Shown: positions 1 through 7,246, numbered from the stretch's first letter. The stretch is 14,515 nt of DNA from Candidatus Micrarchaeota archaeon CG08_land_8_20_14_0_20_59_11 (GCA_002763345.1 PEXZ01000004.1:2133-16647), one strand, 5' to 3'. The notes: generated by a model not told the origin, from the sequence alone. Program-made: numbers and translations.

Positions 1-454
1 CGTTGTCGTAAATCTCGTTCATCTTCTCGAAGTAGTATTCGGCGTCCTTCTTCTTGCCGTTCATAAGCGAGGTTTGCATCGCCCTGCGCAGTTCGCCCGA
101 GCAGTCGCACAATCCCGTAAGGTATTCGAGGTAGGGCACGCCCAGCTCCTCGTAATCCGGCAGCTCCTTCTTCTGCGTAAGCGCGAGCAGGCATTTAACT
201 TCGGTGTATTCCTGGTAGCACGGCGAGGCGATTCCCTCGAACCCCGCGGCATCCCGCGTGAGCGACTTCATCTTCGCTTCCAGCAGGGAGACGATTTTCT
301 CGCATTCCTTCATCTCGCCGTTGTGCAGGCATTTAATCGCCCGCGCACAGTCGCGGACAATCGTGCGGTTCAGCTGAATCACGCGGTCCATGCGCGCCTC
401 CTTCTCAGCCAGGATTTTGATTATTTTGTCCATTACCGTTTCGAGTTTCGCCAT
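1..454 (-). CDS. Translin-family protein (partial, C-terminus beyond window edge)
   Basis: The gene runs off the left edge; 151 codons are visible from the ATG at 454. The product is helical and ends in a stretch typical of translin: LEYLTGLCDCSGELRRA, then a Gly-Lys-rich turn and DAEYYFEKMNEIYDN. The N-terminal part (RTIVRDCARAIKCLHNGE) also fits the translin pattern of an early helix that binds nucleic acid. Family members are about 180-220 aa, so roughly a quarter is missing. Translins form ring-like oligomers that bind single-stranded RNA or DNA; the archaeal role is poorly defined. The start is supported by AGGTG at 461-465, six bases upstream, and by a TATA-like box at 490-497 that would place the transcript start near 467. 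It is divergent from orc1/cdc6. Family assignment is by recognised motif, not by search. Confidence 0.85.
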   Translation of the reverse strand, partial: MAKLETVMDKIIKILAEKEARMDRVIQLNRTIVRDCARAIKCLHNGEMKECEKIVSLLEAKMKSLTRDAAGFEGIASPCYQEYTEVKCLLALTQKKELPDYEELGVPYLEYLTGLCDCSGELRRAMQTSLMNGKKKDAEYYFEKMNEIYDN

Positions 455-489
455 TGTCCCCACCTTTCGCATCTATTACGCCCCACGCC

Positions 490-497
490 TTTAAATA
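490..497. promoter_or_regulatory. TATA-like box between translin and orc1/cdc6
   Basis: TTTAAATA is the only strong AT-rich element in the divergent gap. Toward the minus strand it sits about 26 bases from a transcript start that leaves a 13-base leader carrying the translin Shine-Dalgarno. Toward the plus strand it would start a transcript near 520, about 30 bases before the orc1/cdc6 start. The near-symmetry of the box makes use in both directions plausible, but this is inference. Confidence 0.5.
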
Positions 498-510
498 AAC
501 GCATGGGAAA

Positions 511-524
511 GGGATTAAAATCCC
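511..524. repeat. Inverted repeat GGGATT-AA-AATCCC upstream of orc1/cdc6
   Basis: Six-base perfect arms are separated by AA, in the short leader between the TATA-like box and the orc1/cdc6 start. It could be an operator or part of an initiator-binding site. It does not match the known origin recognition box consensus, and no cluster of copies is visible, so an origin is not claimed. Confidence 0.4.
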
Positions 525-551
525 GCTTCCGAAAGGCTTGCGGTGGGTTTG

Positions 552-1763
552 GTGGCTAGTCCTAGTTTTGACGAATTCGCGGGCGCGGGAGCGATATTCC
601 GCAACAAGGATATGCTGTCCCCGGCGTTCGTGCCCGAGACGCTTCTTTTCAGGGAGGAGGAAACGCGGGCGCTGATGTCGGCGCTTGCGCCTGTCTTGCG
701 AAGCCAGAAGGCGAAGAACGTCTTCATTTATGGGAAGACGGGCACGGGAAAGACTGCTACGACGCGCTCGGTGCTGAAAAAACTCGACAGCCAGCGCAAC
801 GAGCACGTGAAGACCGTTTACCTGAACTGCCGCATCTACGACACGCGCTACAAGGTGCTGCAGAAGTGCATCTCGGATTTCCAGTCGGATTTCGCGAAAA
901 CGGGGCATTCCTTCGTAGTGTTATACGACAAATTCTTGGATTGGGTGCAGGACGGGGTGGGCGACGGGGTGAAGGGCAAGCGGGTTGTCTTCGTGCTGGA
1001 CGAAGTCGACGTAGTCGACGATTTGGACTCCCTCATTTACACGCTTTCGCGCGCGAACGACGACCTGAAGGACGGGAGCGTCTCGATAATCGGCATCAGC
1101 AACAAGGTGGACCTGAAGCAGCGCCTCGAAGCGCGCTCGCGTTCGTCGCTGTGCGAGGACGAGATGGTGTTCAAGCCGTACGACGCGATGCAGCTGCAGG
1201 GAATTTTGAAGCAGAGGGCGAAGCAGGCTTTCAACGACGGAGCGGTGGTGGAGAGCGCGATTAATCTGAGCGCCGCCATCGCTGCTGGAGAAAACGGAGA
1301 CGCCCGCTACGCTTTGGCATTACTTCTTCGGGCTGGCGAACTGGCTGAAAAACGCGGGGCGAAAAAGGTTTCCGACAAGGAGGTCGAGGACTCCCGCCGC
1401 GCCGTAGACGAGGACAAGGCGTTCGACATCATAAGCACACTTCCCGAACACCAGCAGCTCCTGCTCTACACGCTTGCGACCATGGGCGGCGTGAGCTACA
1501 AGAAACTCGTCGAGGAGAACGGCGAGCAGCTGTATTTCAGCGGCGAGGTGTACGAGCGCTACGCGCAGCTGTGCAGGAAACTGAGCAAGGAGCCGCGCAC
1601 GTCGCGCTGGTTCCGCGAATATCTTTCGGAGCTGGAGAACCTCGGTTTGGTGCTCGGCGTTGATTCCGGAAAGGGCGTGCGCGGGCACACGACCCTGCTG
1701 AAGCTCGCCTACGACCCCGTCAAGGTGAAGAAGGCGGTGGACCGGGCGCTTTTCGCGGAGTGA
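552..1763 (+). CDS. cdc6: Orc1/Cdc6 family replication initiator (AAA+ ATPase)
   Basis: Archaeal Orc1/Cdc6 binds origin DNA and helps load the MCM helicase. Numbering from the longer GTG start at 543, the AAA+ core shows Walker A GKTGTGKT (64-71), Walker B VVFVLDEVD (148-156), sensor 1 ISN (185-187), an arginine-rich EARSRSS segment (196-202) and sensor 2 GDARYAL (252-258). A C-terminal winged-helix region starts near LPEHQQLLLYTL. Length (about 403-406 aa) is normal for the family. Three start codons are possible: GTG 543, TTG 549 and GTG 552. I chose 552 because GGTGG at 542-546 gives a five-base Shine-Dalgarno spacing. The stop overlaps the start of the PHP gene by four bases (GTGA), implying co-translation. 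In many archaea such genes lie next to an origin; no origin repeats are evident here. Confidence 0.95.
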   Translation: MASPSFDEFAGAGAIFRNKDMLSPAFVPETLLFREEETRALMSALAPVLRSQKAKNVFIYGKTGTGKTATTRSVLKKLDSQRNEHVKTVYLNCRIYDTRYKVLQKCISDFQSDFAKTGHSFVVLYDKFLDWVQDGVGDGVKGKRVVFVLDEVDVVDDLDSLIYTLSRANDDLKDGSVSIIGISNKVDLKQRLEARSRSSLCEDEMVFKPYDAMQLQGILKQRAKQAFNDGAVVESAINLSAAIAAGENGDARYALALLLRAGELAEKRGAKKVSDKEVEDSRRAVDEDKAFDIISTLPEHQQLLLYTLATMGGVSYKKLVEENGEQLYFSGEVYERYAQLCRKLSKEPRTSRWFREYLSELENLGLVLGVDSGKGVRGHTTLLKLAYDPVKVKKAVDRALFAE

Positions 1764-2560
1764 TTCCATTGTTCGATTACCACTTCCACTCGGACTATTC
1801 CTCGGACGGCCGCGGGACGATGCGCGACTACTGCGTCGAGGCGAAGCAAAAAGGGCTGAAGGAAATCTGCGTCACGAACCATTACTGCTTCTACGACGGA
1901 AAACACATGAATTATTTCGACGGCTTCTCCACCTACGGCTTGTTCCGCGGCACGCTCGACGACATGATGGAGGAATACGAGGAGACGCACGACGAATTCC
2001 CGTTCCTCCGAATCGGCTTGGAGTTCGACTACCGCCCCGACATCGAAAGGGACATCGAGCGCGTGCTGAAGGAATATCCGCTGGATTACGCATTGGGTTC
2101 CGTGCATCTTTTGGGCAACCTGTGCATCACATCGAGAAAGAAGCTGCCGCTTTACCTCGCCGAGCACACGCTTGAGGAAACGTATCGCAATTACTTTTCG
2201 ATGGCGGCAAAGGCTGCGCAGACCGGATTTTTCAACTGCCTTGCCCATTTCGACGTCATACGGCGCTATGCGCCGCCGCTTGACTTCACGGAATGGAGGG
2301 AGCCTGCGGTGCGCGCATTGGAGGCGGCGAAGGGAAACGGCATCGCGCTCGAACTGAACTCGAAAAGCGGCGGCGACCCTGCGCCTTGGATGCGCGAGGC
2401 GCGGGCGCTGGGTTTCGACGCGCTCGCTTTCGGTTCGGACTCGCACAAGCCCGAGGACGTGGGCAACGGAATCGCGGAAGCGATGGCGCTGGCGAGGAAA
2501 GAGGGTTTCAAGCACGCGCTGTCGTTCGAAAAAAGAAAAGCGGCGCGCGTCAGACTCTGA
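1760..2560 (+). CDS. PHP-domain phosphoesterase, histidinol-phosphatase-like
   Basis: This 266-aa protein carries the metal ligands of the PHP (polymerase and histidinol phosphatase) fold: HFH at residues 8-10, VTNH at 38-41, GLEFD with Glu88, GSVH with His116, LAHFD at 161-165, and GSDSH with Asp227 and His229. These would bind a two- or three-metal centre for phosphate ester hydrolysis. Overall order and length resemble HisJ/HisK-type histidinol phosphatases, but no other histidine-biosynthesis gene is in view, so the substrate is open. The GTG start overlaps the orc1/cdc6 TGA; TTG at 1769 is an alternative only three codons later. The last 11 bases overlap the convergent reductase gene. 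Coupling to orc1/cdc6 may simply reflect gene packing. Confidence 0.88.
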   Translation: MIPLFDYHFHSDYSSDGRGTMRDYCVEAKQKGLKEICVTNHYCFYDGKHMNYFDGFSTYGLFRGTLDDMMEEYEETHDEFPFLRIGLEFDYRPDIERDIERVLKEYPLDYALGSVHLLGNLCITSRKKLPLYLAEHTLEETYRNYFSMAAKAAQTGFFNCLAHFDVIRRYAPPLDFTEWREPAVRALEAAKGNGIALELNSKSGGDPAPWMREARALGFDALAFGSDSHKPEDVGNGIAEAMALARKEGFKHALSFEKRKAARVRL

Positions 2561-3560
2561 TTATGGAATCCATGTCGCCGAAGCGCGAGAGTAATGGGGC
2601 GAACGGTTTTGCGGAGGCGAGAGTAATGCCAGGGGGGAGCGAATCGAGGACGCTGCGGAGGAGCGCGTGCTGCTGCAACTTGCCGAGGCACTCCCTCTTC
2701 CATTCCTTCTCGTAGTTCTTGCCCTCGGCTATTGATTCGGCAAGAATTCTTGCACAGTTTCCCCCGAACACCAAGCCGCCGCCAGTAGTAGCTTTGACTT
2801 GTCCCGCGGCGTCGCCCACGAGCATCACGTTGCCGCGCTGCGTCTCCTGCCGCCACTTCAGGGGAATCAAAGCGTGGAATTCGCGGAGTTTTCTGCTGGA
2901 TTTTTTGACGGCGGAGGAAGTGAGGGAAGCGAGCCTGCGCTTGCCTTCCTTCATCCTGTCGTGTTCCTGCGTTCCGAAACCTATGCGGACGACATTATTT
3001 CCGCACGGAACCAGCCATCCGAAAAAGCCGGGGAAGGCGGAATCAAGGAAAACATGCACGAAAGCGTCGTCTTCTACCCGCGCGTTTTTGTATTCGGCTT
3101 CGTAGCAGAAGGCGAAACGCGAGATTGGCGGGAATGATGCCGTACGGGCGACGAAGGACGCCGCTCCATCCGCTCCGACAACCCACTCGCTGTCTTTCGG
3201 CAGTTTCCGCACCTTCCTGCGCAGGAAAATCTTCGCGCCTTCCGACTTCGCTTCTTCGGCGCATTCCTCGTCGAAACGCTGGCGGTCGAGAACGCAGGCA
3301 ATCGGGCGGCGGGCGTCGACAGTCATTTCGGCAGTGCCGGCGCTTATCACTGCGCCGCGCACGCGATGCAGGACGGCGCGCTTGTAGTCGACGCCGATGG
3401 AGCGCAATCCGGTTTCGGAGACGAGCGCGGTGCATTTGCGCTGCTTTCCGACGCAGGCGTCTTCTTCGAGGACGCGCACGCTGACGCCGCGCTTCGCTAG
3501 TTCCTTGGCGGCGATGCAGCCGATTGCGCCGGCTCCGACGATGGCGACGTCGTAATGCAT
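2550..3560 (-). CDS. Geranylgeranyl-reductase-family FAD-dependent oxidoreductase
   Basis: The protein opens with a Rossmann FAD motif (DVAIVGAGAIGC, residues 4-15) and an acidic strand end (VLEED, 30-34). It then has KCTALVSETGL (42-52), close to the conserved cysteine segment of the family, GADG (129-132), FFGWLVPCGNNVVRIGFG (179-196), and the second FAD signature GDAAGQVKATTGGG (249-262). Members saturate geranylgeranyl chains of archaeal ether lipids or other isoprenoids at the membrane. At 336 aa it is shorter than typical digeranylgeranylglycerophospholipid reductases (near 390 aa), so the exact isoprenoid substrate is uncertain. The ATG has no Shine-Dalgarno. A TATA-like ATTAAT at 3582-3587, about 25 bases upstream, fits leaderless transcription. 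Its 3' end overlaps the convergent PHP gene by 11 bases. Confidence 0.9.
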   Translation of the reverse strand: MHYDVAIVGAGAIGCIAAKELAKRGVSVRVLEEDACVGKQRKCTALVSETGLRSIGVDYKRAVLHRVRGAVISAGTAEMTVDARRPIACVLDRQRFDEECAEEAKSEGAKIFLRRKVRKLPKDSEWVVGADGAASFVARTASFPPISRFAFCYEAEYKNARVEDDAFVHVFLDSAFPGFFGWLVPCGNNVVRIGFGTQEHDRMKEGKRRLASLTSSAVKKSSRKLREFHALIPLKWRQETQRGNVMLVGDAAGQVKATTGGGLVFGGNCARILAESIAEGKNYEKEWKRECLGKLQQHALLRSVLDSLPPGITLASAKPFAPLLSRFGDMDSIIRV

Positions 3561-3561
3561 G

Positions 3562-3570
3562 CTTTAAAAA
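3562..3570 (+). promoter_or_regulatory. TATA-like box of the small membrane protein gene
   Basis: CTTTAAAAA lies about 27 bases before the ATG at 3595. That spacing supports a leaderless start there and argues against the in-frame GTG at 3574. Confidence 0.45.
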
Positions 3571-3581
3571 AAGGTGCGCGT

Positions 3582-3590
3582 ATTAATTGG
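3582..3590 (-). promoter_or_regulatory. TATA-like box of the reductase gene
   Basis: The AT-rich stretch around ATTAAT lies about 25 bases upstream of the reductase ATG at 3560, the distance expected for a leaderless archaeal transcript. Confidence 0.45.
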
Positions 3591-3594
3591 CTTT

Positions 3595-3873
3595 ATGGTT
3601 TTGCAGTTCGTAATCGGCGGCGCGCTTTTCCTAGCAACGGGGTGGGCGATTTCGCTCGCTTTTTTCAGGGAAGCGGACGTTGTCGAGCGCGTCGTCTTTT
3701 CGCTGGCGTGCGCCATGACCGTGCCGGCGATTATTCTGGCGTTCCTGAACCTGATTCTGAAGATTAAGCTGGACGCGATTGTGGTTTACGTCGTTTTGAT
3801 TGCGGTTACCGCCGCCTCGTTCTGGTATTCAAAGACGCAGCCGCAGCGCCACCACGTCGGCAAGCATTCGTAG
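3595..3873 (+). CDS. Small three-helix membrane protein
   Basis: This 92-aa protein is almost entirely hydrophobic, with predicted helices near residues 2-22, 33-52 and 55-73 and a short basic tail (SKTQPQRHHVGKHS). The segment DVVERVVFSLACAMTVPAII, followed by AFLNLILKI, resembles the start of archaeal DUF1616 membrane proteins (ER-x-x-x-S pattern), but that domain is normally larger, so this is only a resemblance. I chose ATG 3595 over the in-frame GTG 3574 because of the TATA spacing; neither has a clear Shine-Dalgarno. The last 45 bases overlap the convergent glycosyltransferase gene. Function is unknown. Confidence 0.7.
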   Translation: MVLQFVIGGALFLATGWAISLAFFREADVVERVVFSLACAMTVPAIILAFLNLILKIKLDAIVVYVVLIAVTAASFWYSKTQPQRHHVGKHS

Positions 3874-4518
3874 CGCGGTTTTCAGCAAGCCGGGAACTCC
3901 TCCCGCAGCAGTCGGCCCGCCTGCGACGTGCCTCCAGCGTATGGGAACTTCTTCAACCCGCATGCCGAGCCGGAGAGCAATGGCGAGGAATTCGACATCC
4001 CAAACAAAGCCGTTTTCCCTTAATTTCGGGGCGATGCGCTTTACTGCGCTTTCCCTTATTCCCTTGAAGCCGCACTGCGTGTCCGTGAAAGGCAAGCCGA
4101 AAAGAAGGCGCGCGAGTAGATTGAAGGAACGCCCCGTGATTTTTCGGATGACGGGCATTTTCGCTTGCGATGCGCGGGAATAACGGGAACCGATTGCGAC
4201 GTCCGCGTTCTTGAGACTGGCGAGCAGGCGGGGAATCTCTTCAGGAGGAGTGGAAGCGTCGGCGTCGTAAATGATGACGTCGCCTTTTGCATGCCGCAGT
4301 CCGGTGTGAACGCCCCCTCCCTTTCCGAGGCGTTTGGGGAAGTGCAATACCTTGGCGCCAAGTTTTTTCGCGATGGATGAGGTGGCGTCGGTTCCATCAT
4401 CCACAACTAGGATGGATGCACGGAGCTTGCGCGTGCGCAGAAAGGCGTTGAGCTGCTTCAGCGTGCCGCCTATTCTTCCTTCCTCGTTGTGCGTCGGTAT
4501 GACTATGGTGAGCGTCAC
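3829..4518 (-). CDS. GT2 glycosyltransferase, dolichyl-phosphate sugar synthase-like
   Basis: The 229-aa protein is a GT-A fold, family 2 glycosyltransferase: VIPTHNEE (6-13), VVDDGTDAT (38-46), GKGGGVHTGL (66-74), the metal and nucleotide-binding DADAS (85-89), SRYSR (111-115) and TDTQCGFKG (145-153). The QCGFK motif is characteristic of the ALG5/DPM1-like group that transfers glucose or mannose from a nucleotide sugar to a polyprenyl (dolichyl) phosphate. It has no C-terminal membrane domain, only a hydrophobic and basic tail. The GTG start overlaps the stop of the upstream phosphohexomutase gene (GTGA), so translation is probably coupled. Together they could make a nucleotide-sugar precursor and load it on a lipid carrier for protein N-glycosylation; the sugar is not determinable. 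Confidence 0.9.
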   Translation of the reverse strand: MTLTIVIPTHNEEGRIGGTLKQLNAFLRTRKLRASILVVDDGTDATSSIAKKLGAKVLHFPKRLGKGGGVHTGLRHAKGDVIIYDADASTPPEEIPRLLASLKNADVAIGSRYSRASQAKMPVIRKITGRSFNLLARLLFGLPFTDTQCGFKGIRESAVKRIAPKLRENGFVWDVEFLAIALRLGMRVEEVPIRWRHVAGGPTAAGGVPGLLKTALRMLADVVALRLRL

Positions 4519-5861
4519 AGCACGATGCCCCTCGATTCAAGAGCGTTTTCGAAGAAGCGGCGCGCCTCGCCGAGCGCCTGTTTCGTGCTCCCTTCCATGC
4601 GCATGGTGATAAGCGGTTCCGTGTTGGAGGCGCGCACCAAGCCCCACCAGTCCTGCGCTTCGACCCGCACGCCGTCGAGCGTTATGATTTTCAACCCGTC
4701 GCGCTTGGCGGCTGCCTTCACTGACCCGATGGCGGATGCAATCTTGTCCGGAGGGCAGGGCACGCGCATTTCGGGAGTTGCATGGTGTTCGGGCAGCGAA
4801 TCAAGACGCCCGCTCAGGAAACCCTTGCGCGAAACGAGTTCGCACATCTTCAGCGCCGCAAATATTCCGTCGTCGTATCCGTGGTTCTCGGCGAAATAGA
4901 AGTGCCCGCTTACCTCGCCCGCGAGCAGCGCGTTCTCCTGCAAAAGGCGCTCGTGCGTGTAGGAGTGCCCGACTCGGTTCATTATCGGCTTGCCTTTGTA
5001 AAGCGTTACGACTTCGGGAAGGGCGCGGGACGATTTCACGTCGAATACGACCTTCGCGCCGAGGTTGGAGGGCAGGGCGTCCCTTGCGAATATCGCAAGC
5101 GCTTCGTCGCCGCGCAGGATGCGCTGCCTGTCGTCGAGGAATACGACGCGGTCCCCGTCGCCGTCAAATGCGATTCCCAAGTCCGCGCGATGCGCGCGGC
5201 AGACGCGCGCCAGCTCCGCAACGTTCTCGTCCTTCGTCGGGTCGGGTGCATGGTTGGGAAAAGAGCCGTCGGGTTCGCAGTAGAGTTCAGAAACGATGCA
5301 TCCCGCTTTTCGCAGTATTTCCGGCGCGTACGTTCCGCATACGCCGTTGCCGCAGTCGACGACGACAATGAGTTTTTTCCTGAGGCGCGCCTTGCCGAGC
5401 ACCCAGTCCGTGTAATCTGCCAGGACGTCCTGCTTTGTCGTCGTGCCGCGCGTTTTCGCCTTGAAATCCTCGCCGCGCACGCGCTCCTCGATTTCACGGA
5501 TGCCGCTCTCGTACGTCAGGCACTCCGCGCCTTTCCCGCAGAGCTTCACGCCGTTGTACTGCGGGGGGTTGTGCGACGCGGTTATCATCGCTCCCGCGTC
5601 GCGCTTGTAGTGCGCAACCGCGAAGTAAAGGAAGGGCGTGGGAACGATGCCCACGTCGATTATGCCGCAACCCGCCTTCGTCGCGCCCTTCGCGAACGCC
5701 TTTTTGAGCGACCGCGTCGAGAGGCGGCTGTCGCCCGCGACGGCAATCTCCCTCGCGCGCGTCATCCTCCCGAATTCGTTGCCGATGCGCTCCGCTTCCG
5801 CCTCGTTCAATTCGGAAGGATAAATCCCTCTGACGTCGTACTGCTTGAAAATGCCCGCCAA
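4515..5861 (-). CDS. Phosphomannomutase/phosphoglucomutase
   Basis: An alpha-D-phosphohexomutase of 448 aa with all four family signatures: the phosphoserine loop ITASHNPPQYNG (93-104, Ser96), the Mg-binding loop DGDGDR (233-238), the sugar-specificity loop GEVSGH (315-320) and the phosphate-binding loop RASNTEP (410-416). It interconverts sugar 6- and 1-phosphates (mannose and/or glucose) and so feeds GDP- or UDP-sugar synthesis. The N-terminus IFKQYDVRGIYP matches family starts. Initiation is at TTG 5861, directly after the TAA of the small pilin-like gene, with a strong GGTGAGG at 5866-5872 inside that gene's last codons, so it looks translationally coupled. Downstream it overlaps the GT2 gene by four bases. 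GEVSGH suggests activity on mannose and glucose phosphates; this is inference. Confidence 0.95.
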   Translation of the reverse strand: MAGIFKQYDVRGIYPSELNEAEAERIGNEFGRMTRAREIAVAGDSRLSTRSLKKAFAKGATKAGCGIIDVGIVPTPFLYFAVAHYKRDAGAMITASHNPPQYNGVKLCGKGAECLTYESGIREIEERVRGEDFKAKTRGTTTKQDVLADYTDWVLGKARLRKKLIVVVDCGNGVCGTYAPEILRKAGCIVSELYCEPDGSFPNHAPDPTKDENVAELARVCRAHRADLGIAFDGDGDRVVFLDDRQRILRGDEALAIFARDALPSNLGAKVVFDVKSSRALPEVVTLYKGKPIMNRVGHSYTHERLLQENALLAGEVSGHFYFAENHGYDDGIFAALKMCELVSRKGFLSGRLDSLPEHHATPEMRVPCPPDKIASAIGSVKAAAKRDGLKIITLDGVRVEAQDWWGLVRASNTEPLITMRMEGSTKQALGEARRFFENALESRGIVL

Positions 5862-6029
5862 TTACCTCACCAGAAGCGCAATCGTCTCGTTGCGGGTTCG
5901 CGCCACTTCCGCCAGCGTGGCGTCCGTGAACGATTTCGCGTAGTAGGCGAGCGCGAACGCCATTACGAGTATGAACAAGCCGAGCGCCAGCAGGAGGATG
6001 TATTCGACGGATGCCTGCGAACGCCTCAT
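5862..6029 (-). CDS. Small class III signal peptide protein (pilin-like), 55 aa
   Basis: A complete short gene encodes MRRSQASVEYILLLALGL, then FILVMAFALAYY and a 25-aa hydrophilic tail. The start is a textbook archaeal class III signal: a short basic leader, then Q-A-S-V-E-Y before a hydrophobic helix. It fits the QxSxExxxL pattern cut before Gln by prepilin peptidases of the FlaK/EppA type. The mature form would be only about 51 aa, very short for a pilin, so it could be a minor pilin or a membrane helix protein. One sequon (NET, Asn47) lies in the tail. A TATA-like TTTAAA at 6053-6058 lies 26 bases upstream, implying leaderless transcription. Its TAA abuts the TTG of the phosphohexomutase gene, so it leads that operon. 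Confidence 0.85.
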   Translation of the reverse strand: MRRSQASVEYILLLALGLFILVMAFALAYYAKSFTDATLAEVARTRNETIALLVR

Positions 6030-6052
6030 ACTAAGCGTCAAGCCGACCCGCC

Positions 6053-6058
6053 TTTAAA
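6053..6058 (-). promoter_or_regulatory. TATA-like box of the pilin-PMM-GT2 operon
   Basis: TTTAAA is centred about 26 bases before the ATG at 6029. It is also the last element before the T-rich region that follows the second pilin-like gene, so the two pilin-like genes probably belong to separate transcripts. Confidence 0.5.
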
Positions 6059-6059
6059 T

Positions 6060-6099
6060 GCTTTCTGAAAACAAAAGAAGAAGGAAAGGAAAAAAACAA
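6060..6099 (-). terminator. T-rich terminator after the second pilin-like gene
   Basis: On the minus strand, right after the TAG of the gene at 6101-6415, the RNA would run through several U tracts (TTTGTTTTTTT, then TTT runs broken by C and G). Archaeal RNA polymerase terminates at such oligo-T stretches without needing a hairpin. Confidence 0.6.
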
Positions 6100-6100
6100 A

Positions 6101-6415
6101 CTACGGTGTCTGCGCAGTTGGCGCGGCTCCGCCCGGCTGCGGTCCGCACGTGCCGAACCACGTTCCGGGGTAAGTCGTGTTCAGCTGCGTGCACGCGCTC
6201 GGCGCGGGCGTCGGCACTCCCTCGGGAACCCAGCTGCCTTCCGTGTCGTAGCACACGCTTGACTGCGCAAGGGCGCGCTGGCAGTTCTGGACCGCGACGT
6301 CCTTCCCTCCGCTCTGGAAGATTCCTCCCCTGAGAAGCACGACTGCGAGAACGACTATCAGGAGCACTCCCGCCAAAAGCAGGACGTACTCGAACGCGCC
6401 TTGTCCCCTCTTCAT
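6101..6415 (-). CDS. Class III signal peptide protein (pilin-like), 104 aa
   Basis: The N-terminus MKRGQGAFEYVLLLAGVLLIVVLAVVLL follows the archaeal prepilin/archaellin layout: basic leader, G|Q cut site, Glu at +5 and a long hydrophobic helix. The usual Ser at +3 is Ala here. The exported part has three cysteines (NCQRAL, SVCYD, GTCGP and the related SACTQ giving four in all) and a Pro/Gly/Thr/Ala-rich tail, with one sequon (NTT). It probably forms or decorates a surface filament after prepilin peptidase processing. The ATG is supported by GAGGTGGT at 6422-6429, six bases upstream, and by a TATA-like box at 6460-6467. It shares strand and signal type with the 55-aa gene downstream but is separated from it by a T-rich terminator. 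Confidence 0.85.
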   Translation of the reverse strand: MKRGQGAFEYVLLLAGVLLIVVLAVVLLRGGIFQSGGKDVAVQNCQRALAQSSVCYDTEGSWVPEGVPTPAPSACTQLNTTYPGTWFGTCGPQPGGAAPTAQTP

Positions 6416-6459
6416 CCCAATACCACCTCGAATCGAACGAAGCCATTACCAACGCGTGC

Positions 6460-6467
6460 TTAAAAAA
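6460..6467 (-). promoter_or_regulatory. T-run/TATA-like element between aldolase and pilin-like gene
   Basis: On the minus strand this reads TTTTTTAA, three bases after the aldolase TAA. It can serve as an oligo-T terminator for the aldolase and as the TATA-like box for the pilin-like gene, placing a start near 6437 with a leader that contains the GAGGTGGT ribosome site. Confidence 0.45.
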
Positions 6468-6469
6468 CC

Positions 6470-7228
6470 TTACTTTAGGCAGCGGAGCGCGATTCCCAGC
6501 GCGGAGTCGTGCTTCACGATTTCGTTCACCGCCTCGAGCATCTTCGCGGGCGTCTTGTGCTGCCAGACGTTGCGCCCGACAACCACGCCAGCAGCTCCAG
6601 CCTCCATCACGTTTTTCACGGTTGTCAAAAATGCCGCGTCGCTTGCCTTTCCCCCGCCAGCCATCAGCACGGGCTTCGGGCATGCCTGCACGACGCGGGC
6701 GAACGAGTCCTTCGAGCCCGTGTAGTGCGTCTTGATGCAGTCGAATCCCAGTTCGGCGCCCGCGCGGCTGGCATACGCGACAATCGCGGGGTCGTGCTTG
6801 TTCTTGACAAGGGGGCCGCGCGGGTACATCAAGCCCATTGAAATAATGCCTGCACGTTTTGCCTCTGAAATTGCGCGGCTGGCAAACGCCATCATGTTCT
6901 GTTCCTCGGGGCTGCCTATGTAAACAGTGGCGGCAACCGCGGATGCCTTCAGCTTCTTCGCGTCCTCCACGCTTGCGATGGGCGCCTGCATCAGGCGTTC
7001 GCACAGCGCGGTTTTCCCCGTGAGCTTCAGGATGAGCGAGCATTTCGGCTTCGCTATCTCCGCAATTCCCCTGTTCAGCATGAATCCGTCCGCGTGCTGC
7101 GAGAGCGCGTTCACGATGTTCCGCGGGTCCATGCTCCAGTCGTTGAAGTCCGACGGCCCGTGCTCCATGCCCTGGTCCAGCGCGATGATTACGCAACGCT
7201 TCTCCGCAACCGCTTTTTTGAGTTCCAT
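6470..7228 (-). CDS. Class I fructose-bisphosphate aldolase (archaeal DhnA/FbaB type)
   Basis: The 252-aa TIM-barrel protein has the archaeal aldolase signatures: IIALDQGMEHGP (14-25), GLMYPRGP with the general acid Tyr136 (132-139), CIKTHYTG with the Schiff-base Lys166 (164-171), LMAGGGKASD (188-197), and the phosphate-binding GVVVGRNVWQ (214-223). It would cleave or form fructose 1,6-bisphosphate in glycolysis and gluconeogenesis. The same family contains ADH synthase of archaeal aromatic amino-acid synthesis (2-amino-3,7-dideoxy-D-threo-hept-6-ulosonate), which cannot be excluded from motifs. The ATG lies 24 bases from the centre of a TATA-like box at 7247-7256, with no Shine-Dalgarno, so it is probably leaderless. 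It is divergent from the DNA glycosylase. Confidence 0.9.
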   Translation of the reverse strand: MELKKAVAEKRCVIIALDQGMEHGPSDFNDWSMDPRNIVNALSQHADGFMLNRGIAEIAKPKCSLILKLTGKTALCERLMQAPIASVEDAKKLKASAVAATVYIGSPEEQNMMAFASRAISEAKRAGIISMGLMYPRGPLVKNKHDPAIVAYASRAGAELGFDCIKTHYTGSKDSFARVVQACPKPVLMAGGGKASDAAFLTTVKNVMEAGAAGVVVGRNVWQHKTPAKMLEAVNEIVKHDSALGIALRCLK

Positions 7229-7246
7229 GATTGCAGAACGGGAGCG

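Noticed and set aside
455..551. Replication origin beside orc1/cdc6
   Set aside because: The gap is under 100 bases and shows no repeated origin boxes or long AT-rich unwinding region.
74..559. 161-aa plus-strand open frame at the left end
   Set aside because: It lies antisense to the translin gene, whose protein motifs and ribosome site are clear; the frame is a GC-rich shadow.
4782..6068. 428-aa plus-strand open frame opposite the phosphohexomutase
   Set aside because: Its length is a by-product of GC-rich codon use; the product shows no domain, and the minus strand has all four phosphohexomutase motifs.
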